A stretch of 64,000 nucleotides of DNA from Cyrtodaria siliqua (taxonomy: Eukaryota > Mollusca > Bivalvia > Adapedonta > Hiatellidae): assembly GCA_037043455.1 (NCBI GenBank), contig JAWPHD010010355.1, forward strand, positions 1-64,000. Direction: 5' to 3'. The position numbers and the translations under genes were made by a program. The notes under the pieces were generated by a model. The model was not told the origin of the DNA. It did not search any database and was given only the letters and a program-made list of their open reading frames with translations. Within the stretch, counting starts at the first letter, position 1; each line of letters begins with the position of its first letter. Of the stretch, positions 55,467-64,000 are shown piece after piece.

Positions 55467-55791
55467 TTAAAGGGACACACGGCAATCTTGATTTTTTTAA
55501 AAACTCACGGCGTCCCGTTAGTTTTTCTCTTAGCTTGTATTTGTTCAATCATTAATAGTAATTATTAGAATACTTCAAAGCAAATTATGTTTACACATAT
55601 TAATAACTTTTGATAATAGTGCATCAATAATATATTTAAAAAATTGGTAAACTAGTGAAGAAAATTGCAATCTCATTTTTTTATTTAATTATATGCAAGC
55701 AGTTTTAAAGTCAAAATGAAGCAGGATAACTAAACTGAGGAGCAAATTTTAATGTTTGAATAAAACTCAAGATTGCCATGTGTCCCTTTAA
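55467..55791. mobile_element. TTAA-flanked MITE (family Q), 317 bp, copy 1
   Basis: TTAA at 55467-55470 and 55788-55791. The inverted ends are AGGGACACACGGCAATCTTG and CAAGATTGCCATGTGTCCCT (one mismatch). The AT-rich interior contains TTTATTTAATTATATGCAAG. The TTAA target suggests a piggyBac-type helper; the ends differ from family P. Confidence 0.9.
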
Positions 55792-55982
55792 GAATAAGAG
55801 AGGTGGTGTGCCTGAATCGACGATTATACCGGTGTGATAGGAGCAGTGGTTCCGGACATTACACATACGTGAAATTATTTTTCCTAAACTGTGTCATGAA
55901 GACTCATAGCTATACTACACATATGGCAATTCTTTTTTGGAGGAACCATTGCTATTGTGCGAATGTTTAAATATAGATGTAA

Positions 55983-56430
55983 TGAATGAATGAATGAATG
56001 GTGTTTTATGGCACGTTGACACATAAATAGGTCATATTGTGTGCAAAAACTGATGAAAGATGAAGAAATTAAGTAGTAATTAAAATTAATGTAAATATAT
56101 AAAGGTAAAACTATTTACAAATAAGGGATGATATGGTAGTAATATAGATGTAAAACAGTTGGCTGATTAAATAACAAACCTGTCCCGGGCCATTCCTACT
56201 TCTGTATTTATTCTTTATTGCATCCAAGTCAGATAGTAAATAATTTATATGTTTGGCCTAGAATGAAATGGCAGAGAAAACATAAAGCCCTGTATAGCAC
56301 TACCGTTTATATGCCGAACCTCAAACAAGGGACCTACTGGTACCAATTTTATAAAGTCTTTGAGACCCGGACAGAGATTGAACCCACGACCTCCCGCTTG
56401 CGAGGTGAACACTCTATGACTCTGCCAACT
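55983..56430 (-). mobile_element. SINE family D, full length with tRNA-derived head
   Basis: The minus-strand head TTGGCAGAGTCATAGAGTGT and B box GTGGGTTCAATCTC lie near 56390-56430. The body follows (CAAAGACTTTATAAAATTGG, GGTTCGGCATATAAACGG), and the 3' end is AACACCATTCATTCATTCAT. It is longer than the copy at 7269, with ~200 bp extra near the 3' side. Confidence 0.75.
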
Positions 56431-56439
56431 TACAAAAGG

Positions 56440-57320
56440 TCATTATGGAGTCAATCATGACACACATCAGGCTATTAATCACAACTCTCAAACAGAGTTA
56501 GAGATTATGCATGACCACCTTGTCGATTCTCTTTCCACTTTCTAAGAAATGTTCTGTATAGAAAACCCCGACAAATCAGGCGAAAAGAATGATGGTAGTG
56601 TATGCGTATTGACTTGTTGTCGAATCAATACACACTACATGAAGTGTCGGTGTTCTACCAGCACGCGGAGACAGACCACAGCAAGATGCGAGGCAGTGAC
56701 GTGCCTGCCTTCTGTCATATTGATCTGTATAAACACCAGACTGCGGATCAATATTTACAGTCTTATAAAATATACAATGATCAAAAAAAATGTATGTCAT
56801 CTTTGGAAAGTAGGAAAACATTGGTGTGGGATGCATACCAATGATTCTTACGATTTGCATTTCACAGAGGTATGCATACAGATGGGAAATGATGGAAACC
56901 TGAGTCAGTACAACACAATCTTAAACGTATATAGAAATACATAAAAATGACCAAAGTGGTTGGATGGGTGACTGGAGGGTTTTGGGGTGGGAGGTTCAGG
57001 TTCAACAGCCCAACTACCTCTGCTTAACCAGTCATTTAGGTGTGAGTAAACAAAGTTAAACATTGATACCAGATCAACTTTCTATTTACTTTTTCCTCAC
57101 ATTTTAATGTAAGATTGTGCTGAAAAGAAAAAAATCTATTCCATCAAAACGGCATATTTACTTGATTTTAACGATAATATGTGAGAAATATTTCCTGTAA
57201 TTCGTGATAAAACATTTTTCTTGACTTTGAATAAGCTTTTCACTGGGGCAAAAAAAAGTAACGTAGCAGTTAATAGATGAATTAAAATGTATGCTGACCT
57301 TCTTCAGTTCTAAGCATGCT
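56440..57320. other. Unclassified stretch with overlapping open frames on both strands
   Basis: Between 56549 and 56944 three frames are open for 80-131 codons on both strands. None has a recognisable domain, a clear splice pattern or low-complexity origin. It may be a fossil coding segment or chance. The rest is plain non-coding sequence. Confidence 0.25.
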
Positions 57321-57337
57321 AATCAATCAATCAAATA

Positions 57338-57408
<71 letters not shown>

Positions 57409-57470
57409 CAAACCAACATACCAACATGACCAATGAATCAATGAATGAATGAATGAATCAATCAATCACC
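57321..57470. repeat. (AATC)n then (GAAT)n microsatellite
   Basis: A near-perfect AATC run at 57321-57406 is followed by AATGAATGAATGAATC. Confidence 0.96.
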
Positions 57471-57708
57471 TACAACTGAACCAAATCTCTGACCTTGACC
57501 TTTTCAATAATTTGCGAACTGATTCTACACTCTTTTTTTTTTCAATATTATATTTCGTAAAAGTTACTTGACCATCCAATATTTTTAGTTCTTGTTTATA
57601 ATTGTATAATTGATAGGATGAAAATATTTAAAATAAATTCTTTAACAGGTATGTTACTGGTTTATGAAAACTGGATCATACATGGATAGATTACTTAGCA
57701 CGTAACTC

Positions 57709-58292
57709 TACTCCGTTGCAAAAGAATTGAATTGAATGTTGTTTAACGGCTCATCAACACTGTATAGGTTATTTAGAGCCGCCCCAGAGAGAGGGGAAGG
57801 ATACATAGGAATCCGGGAACCTGCCCTACTCTTATTATCGAATAGATTCCTATGGTTCTTTAACTTGCTCGGAGGATAGACCGATACACGGGACCGCCCG
57901 GTTTACGTCCCCATCCGACGGACGAGGCTATGGTAAAGTGTCTTGCCCAAGAACACACCGACGGAACTCAGTGGCACCACGGAGGATTGAACCTGGGGCC
58001 TCCTGTTACAAACCCGCCGCGCTACCGACTGCGCCACGCCAGCCCCAGTTGCAAAAGAAACTGGACACTTTGAAAATTTTACTTTACACCCCATCCTCTT
58101 TATCAAGCGGCAGTCCTTAATTATTCGACCTATTGAAAAACAATGACAACATAATATTGGCAATGGACTGATAAAAACGTTGGTACCAAACATGGCATAT
58201 TCATTTTGGAATGTGTCAATTTAATTCTAAAACAACTTTATACAATTAAATCTAAACAAAACTCAGTGTCCACTTTCTTTTGCAACTGAGTA
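57709..58292. mobile_element. Tc1/mariner-like MITE (family M), copy 2, with a SINE inserted in its left end
   Basis: TA at 57709-57710 and 58291-58292. The left end is CTCCGTTGCAAAAGAA (then the SINE) and resumes AGAAACTGGACACTTTG. The right end is GTGTCCACTTTCTTTTGCAA plus CTGAG, giving ~25 bp inverted ends. Without the SINE the element is about 250 bp. Confidence 0.85.
57715..58059 (-). mobile_element. SINE family C, full length, with perfect 12 bp target-site duplication
   Basis: GTTGCAAAAGAA at 57715-57726 and 58048-58059 flank a body at 57727-58047. On the minus strand the head is GGGGCTGGCGTGGCGCAGTC, GGTAGCGC (A box) with B box CAGGTTCAATCCTCC. The body is as in the other copies, and the tail is ACATTCAATTCAA. 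Intact Pol III boxes plus a perfect duplication mark a young, possibly transcribable insertion. Confidence 0.96.
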
Positions 58293-58439
58293 TATTATGC
58301 AGATGACAAGTAGACAATGATAAGTTGGCTTCTTCTTTCAGATGAATTCTCCATGGAACAGTTATGTCACCTGCCATGTGCTTACTTCTGCAAGGACAAT
58401 CTTACAACAAAATTTGAAGACAGGGGGTGCAATCTTTTA

Positions 58440-58905
58440 TGAATTAAAGCGCAGATATTGTTTTTTTAGATTGTTAACATTTTATAAAAAGGGCCATAAC
58501 TCTGCATTGGATAATTGATAAGGAAGAACTGTATAAAGTTTCATGACCATATGTCAATATTTTGCTAGGTCAGGTTGCAGGTAAAAGTTTTATGAAAAGG
58601 GGTATAACTCTGTCAAAATTAAAGTCAGAGTTAGTGGAGATGTCAATGGCACTGAATAATTGATATAAAGTTTTATGATGATAGGTCAATATGTTGCCAA
58701 GTTATGTTAACCAGGTTAGGTTGTGGTTCAGGTTTTATGAAAAGTTGTATAAACTCTGGCTAAATAAAAGTCAGAGTTATCGGACCTGCGTAGTGACATT
58801 CCTTGTGGTAAGATGAAGATTTGTGTGAAATTTTATGAACAGAGTCAAATAATTTTTTAAGTTATGGCCAAGGTTAGGTTGTAGGTTAGTGTGACGGACA
58901 ATGAC
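58440..58905 (+). repeat. Dispersed repeat of ~120-135 bp monomers (ATAACTCTG type)
   Basis: TTTTATGAAAAGGGGTATAA, CTCTG, AAAGTCAGAGTTA, ATAAAGTTTTATGA and GGTTAGGTTG recur about three times. It ends near GTGTGACGGACAATGACA, a GGAC-type end like other families in the window. Confidence 0.7.
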
Positions 58906-59065
58906 AAAGTATTCCCTAGATGTCTGGCATGCTACACAAAACAGGTATGCCATAATTATGTACTGAATATTCCACAACTAAATAGAAGCAGACTCCTGAA
59001 ATTGTCAGACCCCGACCTTCAACCCTTCAGACTCCTGATTGATCTACCAAAATACTACAGTTTGT

Positions 59066-59332
59066 TGAATGAAATGGTATTTTATATCATTTTCAACACA
59101 TTTTTTAGGCTATATATAACGGTCGTTTTTTTGGTAGTGGAGGCAGACCACCCACTTTTTCCTGGATAGAACATATACTGTATACCTATAGAACATATAC
59201 TGTATACCTCCCACCATCTGTAAGAATCAACAATTTCACACAAGTCAAGTTCCCAGCGGGATTCCAGACCCACTGAGGTAAGAGGTGATATAGTTCAAAC
59301 ACAGCGTCTTTCCCATCCCGGCCAGGGAGGCG
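59066..59332 (-). mobile_element. SINE family A with a ~22 bp internal duplication
   Basis: Full layout on the minus strand, including the head region (CCTCCCTGGCCGGGATGGGA). The block ATAGAACATATACTGTATAC appears twice at about 59167-59207. Confidence 0.8.
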
Positions 59333-59375
59333 CTATCCACACATTCTATAACAAAAATGCTAAAGACAAGGTTAA

Positions 59376-59621
59376 GTTTGTTTTTTTGTACGGTGTTTAA
59401 CGTCATTTTCAACACATGTAAGGTAATATATGACAGTTGATTGTTTTTCAGACCACCCACTTTTCCTGGGTAGAACCAGTGCAACTGAACACCTTCCACC
59501 ATCCGTAAGAATCGAGACACTTTCTCACTATAAGTCGAGCTCCTGGCGGGATTCACACCCGCAGTGGTGAGAGGAAAGATGGTTTACAATGCAACATCAT
59601 TAACCCCTCGGCCATGGAGAC
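59376..59621 (-). mobile_element. SINE family A, nearly full length
   Basis: The head is GTCTCCATGGCCGAGGGGTT, and the B-box region is GGGTGTGAATCCC. The body is GGTTCTACCCAGGAAAAGTG and the 3' end is ACGTTAAACACCGTACAAA. It sits 44 bp from the previous copy in the same orientation. Confidence 0.82.
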
Positions 59622-59997
59622 GCCCGACATGGTTAAGAACCAGTCATCTATAAAAGCAGAGCCAAGTGGAAACGTCTACTCTGGTGGCATCTACACGTGC
59701 ACGTATCTATATCTTCTAAAAAGATGCGTTGATAGAATATTGAAAACAAATTCCGCGAAAACAAAGTGTTGAAAACAGAATATCTGGGGCTTCTATAAGT
59801 TAATCAGAAGGAATCAAATCTTCTTAATAAAGGTAGATTAAGTTTTAAATTGAAACGATAGTTGAAAGATTTTTAATTTCCAGAGAAATGAATTCTACTT
59901 GGGTGGTACTGGCAATGTTCATATTTAAACTTGAGTGGTAGGAAACATTGATACTTTAATAAACATCGGTGGTAGGAAATGTTCTCTGGGTGTACTG

Positions 59998-60307
59998 TTA
60001 AAAGAGAACTTGGCAATCTTGATTTTTTTAAAAACTTTTTCAACATTTTTAGCGTTTGTTCAATTATTAAAATTAATTAAAGAAATAGTTCAAAGCAAAT
60101 TATTTTTTTACATATTACTTAATTACTGTTGATTACATTGCACCAATATTATATTTAAACCTAAAGTAGAATAACAAAGCAAAAATAAATCCTTAAAACT
60201 TTATTTAATTATATGCAAGCTGGCTCGAAGTCAAAATGATACTTGTTTAATAAATCAAATGCTAATTTCAATTTTTGAAAAAAAAATCAGATTTTCATGT
60301 GTCCTTT
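59998..60307. mobile_element. TTAA-type MITE (family Q), diverged copy 2
   Basis: TTAAAAGAGAACTTGGCAAT, CTTGATTTTTTTAAAAACTT at the left and CAGATTTTCATGTGTCCTTT at the right correspond to copy 1 at 55471. The interior TTTATTTAATTATATGCAAG is shared. Confidence 0.75.
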
Positions 60308-60308
60308 T

Positions 60309-60785
60309 ATCGGGGTTGATGCACTACTTGAAAAAAGCTGAAAGAATTATCAAAATGGCTTGACAAATAAAGGAGATATGACCTATTGAACATTTGCAAA
60401 GAAACATAAATGGAGGAGGCCATCTTTGAACGATGACGTCATCGAGCCTTTTTACCATATATGGAATATTGACAAAATGTCTTTTAAAGCAAAGAAAATC
60501 ACTGCAAATGAAAAATAAGCATACAATTTATACGTTTTACATCTGTATATCTATTTTTAGTCAATTTGCAGTGATTTTCGTTGCTTTAAAGGACATTGTG
60601 TCAATATGTCATATATGGTAAAAAGGCGCGATGACGTCATCGTTTAAAGATGTTAATTGCAAATTTTCAATAGGTCACATCTCCTTTATTTTTCATGATA
60701 TTTTGATAATTCTTTCAGCTTTTTTCAAGTTTTTGAGAGCCCTTTAAAATAAATCTTATTTGAAAATAGTGCATCAACCCCTTTA
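60309..60785. mobile_element. Large foldback element (family F): ~200 bp inverted arms, CRE octamer in each arm
   Basis: The left arm is about 60309-60518 and the right arm about 60551-60785. Shared blocks include GGGGTTGATGCACTA, CTTGAAAAAAGCTGAAAGAA, AAATAAAGGAGATRTGACCT, GATGACGTCATCG, CCTTTTTACCATATATG and AAATCACTGCAAAT. The right arm has ~36 bp more near its outer end. TGACGTCA is at 60434-60441 and 60632-60639. A transcript would fold into a long duplex. No protein is encoded. Confidence 0.9.
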
Positions 60786-61711
60786 AATACAACTTCATAT
60801 AGCTGATCAAGCCATGTTCTTACATATTGGAACACCGGTAATTTTCAGGAAGATGAGTTCCATTTTCCATCCCTGATAATCCGGCCCCCATTCCATTTCG
60901 TGGTCCGAGTATTAACTTTCATACCCCATCCAACCCTTTCTCCAAGAAGCGAAAACGTGGGTTGGCTGGGGTATGAAACAAAACTTTAATTTCGGCTTAA
61001 GAATTTTGCATATTGTAAAATTAAACATTTAAAAGGTAATTTTAAACATGTTATCACATTTTTATGAGTAAAAAACATTTTTAAACGTGTTTTATTGTCG
61101 AAATATCCGTCATAACCGCGTAATGGGCTCTGTATCTGCGTGTGTATACACTTCATGCAGGCCTGACAAGGTCTTTCTCCCTGGTTATTTTAACACTGAA
61201 GGCCTTATTCTCCATATCTATATATGCTGTATGCATTTAGAAGATCTCAGAAATTATTATTTCTCTTGTGAAAAGAAAAAGAACTTATTTCCAGGAAGCT
61301 CTCTCTCTTTTTTTTTAATGTAAGACATACTCTTAAGTAAAGTAACCTGTTAAAGGGAGATAATACGGAAATGAGATACTTTACTCACGTTCGTAAGGGA
61401 GATAACTTTAGTTATATACTAGTCTAATTTTAAAGGGAGCTAAATCTACTCACTGATTCCATAAAGATTTACAATGGCAACCCAACATGACTATGATTAT
61501 TTAAGTGAGATAGTTTTGAAAAACATAAGATTCTAATAAGGGGATGTTATGTCACTGATGATTACAATTTTTTTTTTAGTTTTAGTTTTGTCTCCATGGT
61601 GACACAATTTTCATAAAGGGAGGCAACTCCTCCTATGAGTTTACAAACTGATTGAAAGATTTATGGGGATGACAAACTGATTTCTAACGAAAAGGGAGTT
61701 AACTGTACTCA
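60786..61711. other. Probable intron and flanking non-coding DNA
   Basis: This is below the candidate exon end at 61713 on the minus strand. AAGGGAGATAA-type motifs recur at about 61353, 61397 and 61432. A plus-strand 78-codon frame at 61087-61323 has no support. Confidence 0.4.
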
Positions 61712-61712
61712 C

Positions 61713-61874
61713 CGAAGAAGAAACAGGTGGTGACGACGACGTCGACGTCTTCTCAGCTTTAAAGTATGGTTTAGCGCAATCAGGAAACTCTTCTTGCTGA
61801 AGACCCATGCAGGAGCATAATTTCAGGAACGGAATCTTTCTCCTTGCACGACTATGGTGCTTTTTCATTTCCAT
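61713..61874 (-). CDS. Putative 5' coding exon, 54 codons, unidentified gene
   Basis: From the minus-strand ATG at 61874-61872 there are 54 codons ending exactly at TTCTTCG/GTGAGTAC, a strong consensus splice donor (phase 0). The peptide begins MEMKKHHSRARRK (basic), has a cysteine-containing middle KIPFLKLCSCMG and QQEEFPDCAKPYF, and ends in a Ser/Thr/Pro-rich stretch. The frame is also open upstream to 61907, so the true 5' limit could be an acceptor instead of the ATG; no strong acceptor is visible. No known domain is recognised. Composition, length and donor quality argue for a real exon. The next exon, at lower coordinates, was not found. It could be an alternative first exon of the same gene as 14349-14441, since both are minus-strand and phase 0. 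Confidence 0.42.
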
Positions 61875-62791
61875 AGTAACTGAGGGGTGTAAGAATCGTA
61901 ATCTCAACAGTTTTAGTCTTCTTCATTTTTTGCTGAATTTTATGATAATGAGGAATCCAGGGTGTAGAATGACACAAAAAAGTTTGTCGATATTGATTTC
62001 TGTTAATTTTGCCAGCTCAAAAAAAGTTACTATCCATGATGAAATTCACTCATCTTTTTCATTTATAGTTTATCCGTATCTCAGCTTTCCATATTTTACA
62101 AGTTATTCAAACAAAACTTTGTCTGCTGATGCTTTAGTTGTGTTTCTTGTGCATTTCATTTCTTTGCTGATGAAATCCGAAGTTCAAATTCCAATGTACT
62201 TTAAATTCTATTATAAGTAGATCAACAGAAGTTGAAAAACAGAAAATAACATATAACTGCTTTAATTACTACATGACTTTGTCGACAAAATGCTTTTCTT
62301 CACTTACACTACTCAACTTTTATAATCAGTCACCCAGGTTTTTTGAAAATAACACAAATACTAAAAACTGGAAATCACCGAAACACATACCAATATTTTA
62401 TTAAGTTTATCAACAAGATTTTAGTCCAATCAAGGCGGATTAAGTTTCATAAATCGCTAGCGATAATTGTTAAACGACGCCAGTTAAAATTTCAAATGAA
62501 AATATAAATTAGTAAAAAATATATAATTCTTTGAAAAGTGACCAAGTATAAAAGCTGAGTAGTGTACATTGGATACCTATGCACCTACGTGGTAAGATAA
62601 AACAATGCATCAAATTCCAGACAGCCTAGAATATGCGCACAATGTTCATTAAAGTACACAGAACAATGCACATGAAACAGAATAAGTAACAAAAACCACA
62701 CATTTTAAAATCTAGAATTCAAATCTTTCCAAGAAATTAAATTAATAGACACAAAATCCGTAAAAATAACAAAAGACCAAACAGCAATTAA
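61875..62791. other. Upstream of the 61874 start; no recognised features
   Basis: A 137-codon plus-strand frame at 61807-62220 overlaps the candidate exon on the other strand. It is Ser/Phe/Leu-rich without a domain, so I treat it as chance. Confidence 0.35.
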
Positions 62792-63082
62792 ATTGCGAAA
62801 GATTATCCAAGAGTAAACGTAGACAGAAACCCAGAAGGACAACAAGAACATCTTACTAACGCAGAACGTCCAACACTTGTGAATGACATTATGATGGGTA
62901 ACAGTAACCTTACAGAAGGTGACATTAGCATTTTGTGCAATTTTCCCTTCAATGTTGATGAATTAGCCAAGGGAATATTAACTCCAAATACAACTAACAA
63001 AGTACAGAAGTGTACAACTCTGATCCTTTATAATACGAAGTATGGACTATGGTCAAGCAGTCAGGACCAACCAGGTAATTAA
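62792..63082 (+). CDS. Weak coding candidate, 96 open codons
   Basis: The frame is open from after a TAA at 62789-62791 to a TAA at 63080-63082. It has a soluble, mixed composition (for example NPEGQQEHLTNAERP and FPFNVDELAKGIL) unlike the biased frames of the repeats. There is no internal ATG start before NDIMMG. CCAG/GTAATT near 63072 could be a splice donor. No domain or homologue is recognised, and the opposite strand also has a 65-codon frame. It could be an internal exon, a decayed mobile-element gene or chance. Confidence 0.2.
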   Translation: MAKDYPRVNVDRNPEGQQEHLTNAERPTLVNDIMMGNSNLTEGDISILCNFPFNVDELAKGILTPNTTNKVQKCTTLILYNTKYGLWSSSQDQPGN

Positions 63083-63235
63083 CAAGGCTATTAACACTAA
63101 TTATCACTAATGAAACACTAATTAATTCATCTAATTAACCAGAAATATTCTTCTCACCAAAGACCATACATAAACCAGCAGACAGCCAATAAATCATAAG
63201 AGGTGACATTGTCAAATATCACCTGCATGACACTG

Positions 63236-63470
63236 TTTGTTTGAATGGCTTTTTCGTCATTTTTAGCACATTTTAGGCCATATAATATGACGGTCACTTT
63301 TTTGTGGTGGAGGCAGATCACCTCGTTTTTCCTGGGTGTTCTAGAACCAGTACTGCATACCTCCCGCCATCCGTAAGAATAGACAGTTTCTCACTTACAA
63401 GTTAAGCTCCCAGTGGGATTCGAACTCACACCGGTCACAGGTGAGAACGTTACTGAAGACAGTGTAACAA
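63236..63470 (-). mobile_element. SINE family A copy
   Basis: Minus-strand B box GAGTTCGAATCCC, TTCTTACGGATGGCGGGAGG, AGTACTGGTTCTAGAACACC and GATCTGCCTCCACCAC, ending ATGACGAAAAAGCCATTCAA. The head is degraded. Confidence 0.8.
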
Positions 63471-63579
63471 TATACACTGATCCACCATCAGGGCTTGTAA
63501 AAGAACCCGAGGAATTTATTTGGTATTGCCTATTATGTATGTAATGTATGTATGTATGTATGTATGGGGTTCGTCGCTT

Positions 63580-63781
63580 TTAACCCTTCGCTGCCTCAGT
63601 CAAAAACGATCTTACGACCAGACTGTAGGCTTAATCAACATGCACACAATGTGCAGGCTGATCAGGGTTACAATGTTCCCACTCAGAATGTTTTCCAAAA
63701 ACGTATAAAATACTACCGGAAAATTTAAATTAATTTTTTTTAGCAGCATTAAATTTTGAAATTTGGCAGCCAAAGAGTTAA
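63580..63781. mobile_element. piggyBac-like MITE (family P), diverged, TTAA flanks
   Basis: TTAA at 63580-63583 and 63778-63781. The ends are CCCTTCGCTGCC and GGCAGCCAAAGAG. The interior AATGTGCAGGCTGATCAGGG and TTACAATG links it to the family, although the rest differs. Confidence 0.72.
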
Positions 63782-63837
63782 GACTCTTTCAATCATATCA
63801 CGATGTTGTCTACTTGTGACAGGAGCTCTATGCTCAA

Positions 63838-64000
63838 CCTTATACAGTGCTGCCACAATGGAATACCACGGGCTGGACACACGACATGATACCCCACCCA
63901 GTCACGTTATTATGACACCGGGCTGACCAGTCCTAGCACTACCCTTTATATGCTGAATGTCAAGCGAGGGAGCTACCAGTACTATTTTATAAAGTCTTTG
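63838..64000 (-). mobile_element. SINE family D, cut off by the window end
   Basis: On the minus strand: CAAAGACTTTATAAAATAGT, CTTGACATTCAGCATATAAA, GGGTAGTGCTAGGACTGGTC, GGGTGGGGTATCATGTCGTG. The head would lie beyond position 64000. This copy carries the single, unexpanded version of the 39 bp segment multiplied at 48860-49134. Confidence 0.85.

Noticed and set aside
61807..62220. 137-codon plus-strand gene
   Set aside because: No domain or splice signals, it overlaps the better minus-strand exon candidate, and it has a composition typical of AT-rich chance frames.

Overview
This is eukaryotic, AT-rich, intergenic or intronic DNA from an invertebrate. A marine bivalve mollusc is the best guess, inferred from the repertoire: several tRNA-derived SINE families, a SINE central region of the kind widespread in molluscs, the scattered AAGGGAGATAACT-type motif, dispersed repeats built from 120-320 bp monomers ending in GGAC-rich runs, and very many minisatellites. 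No database search was possible. There is no bacterial-style gene organisation, and almost every long open frame lies inside a tandem array or a transposable element.

Gene content is thin. Two short minus-strand segments look like 5' coding exons ending in good splice donors at a codon boundary: 14349-14441 (31 codons) and 61713-61874 (54 codons). They may be first exons of two genes or alternative first exons of one long minus-strand gene. A third candidate is a small secreted-peptide-like frame at 43620-43793 (minus), and a weak one lies at 62792-63082 (plus).

Dispersed repeats form the skeleton. I name four tRNA-derived SINE families A-D for this report. Two members (C copies at 18023 and 57727) have perfect 12-14 bp target-site duplications. 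DNA transposon relics include TTAA-flanked piggyBac-like MITEs (two families), a TA-flanked Tc1/mariner-like MITE (two copies), a 649 bp hAT-like non-autonomous element inside a SINE, and several foldback elements. A 1.6 kb Helitron-like repeat is present twice (8672-10252 and 46048-47635). Copy 1 sits inside a SINE and copy 2 inside a 42 bp minisatellite, which lets the ends be read directly.

Tandem arrays dominate by length: 62 bp x25 (5701-7250), a 27 bp palindromic mosaic (15099-17460), 53 bp x~63 (30331-33663), 23 bp x30 (41268-41956), 22 bp x25 (44065-44617), 42 bp x~21 (45978-48465, interrupted), 39 bp x7 (48860-49134), 24 bp x~100 (50040-52490) and smaller ones. The main biological message is that at least four arrays can be traced to a piece of a transposable element (a SINE head, a SINE body and two MITE ends), so the window records several separate births of minisatellites from mobile elements. 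The two largest palindromic arrays carry a hairpin in every unit.
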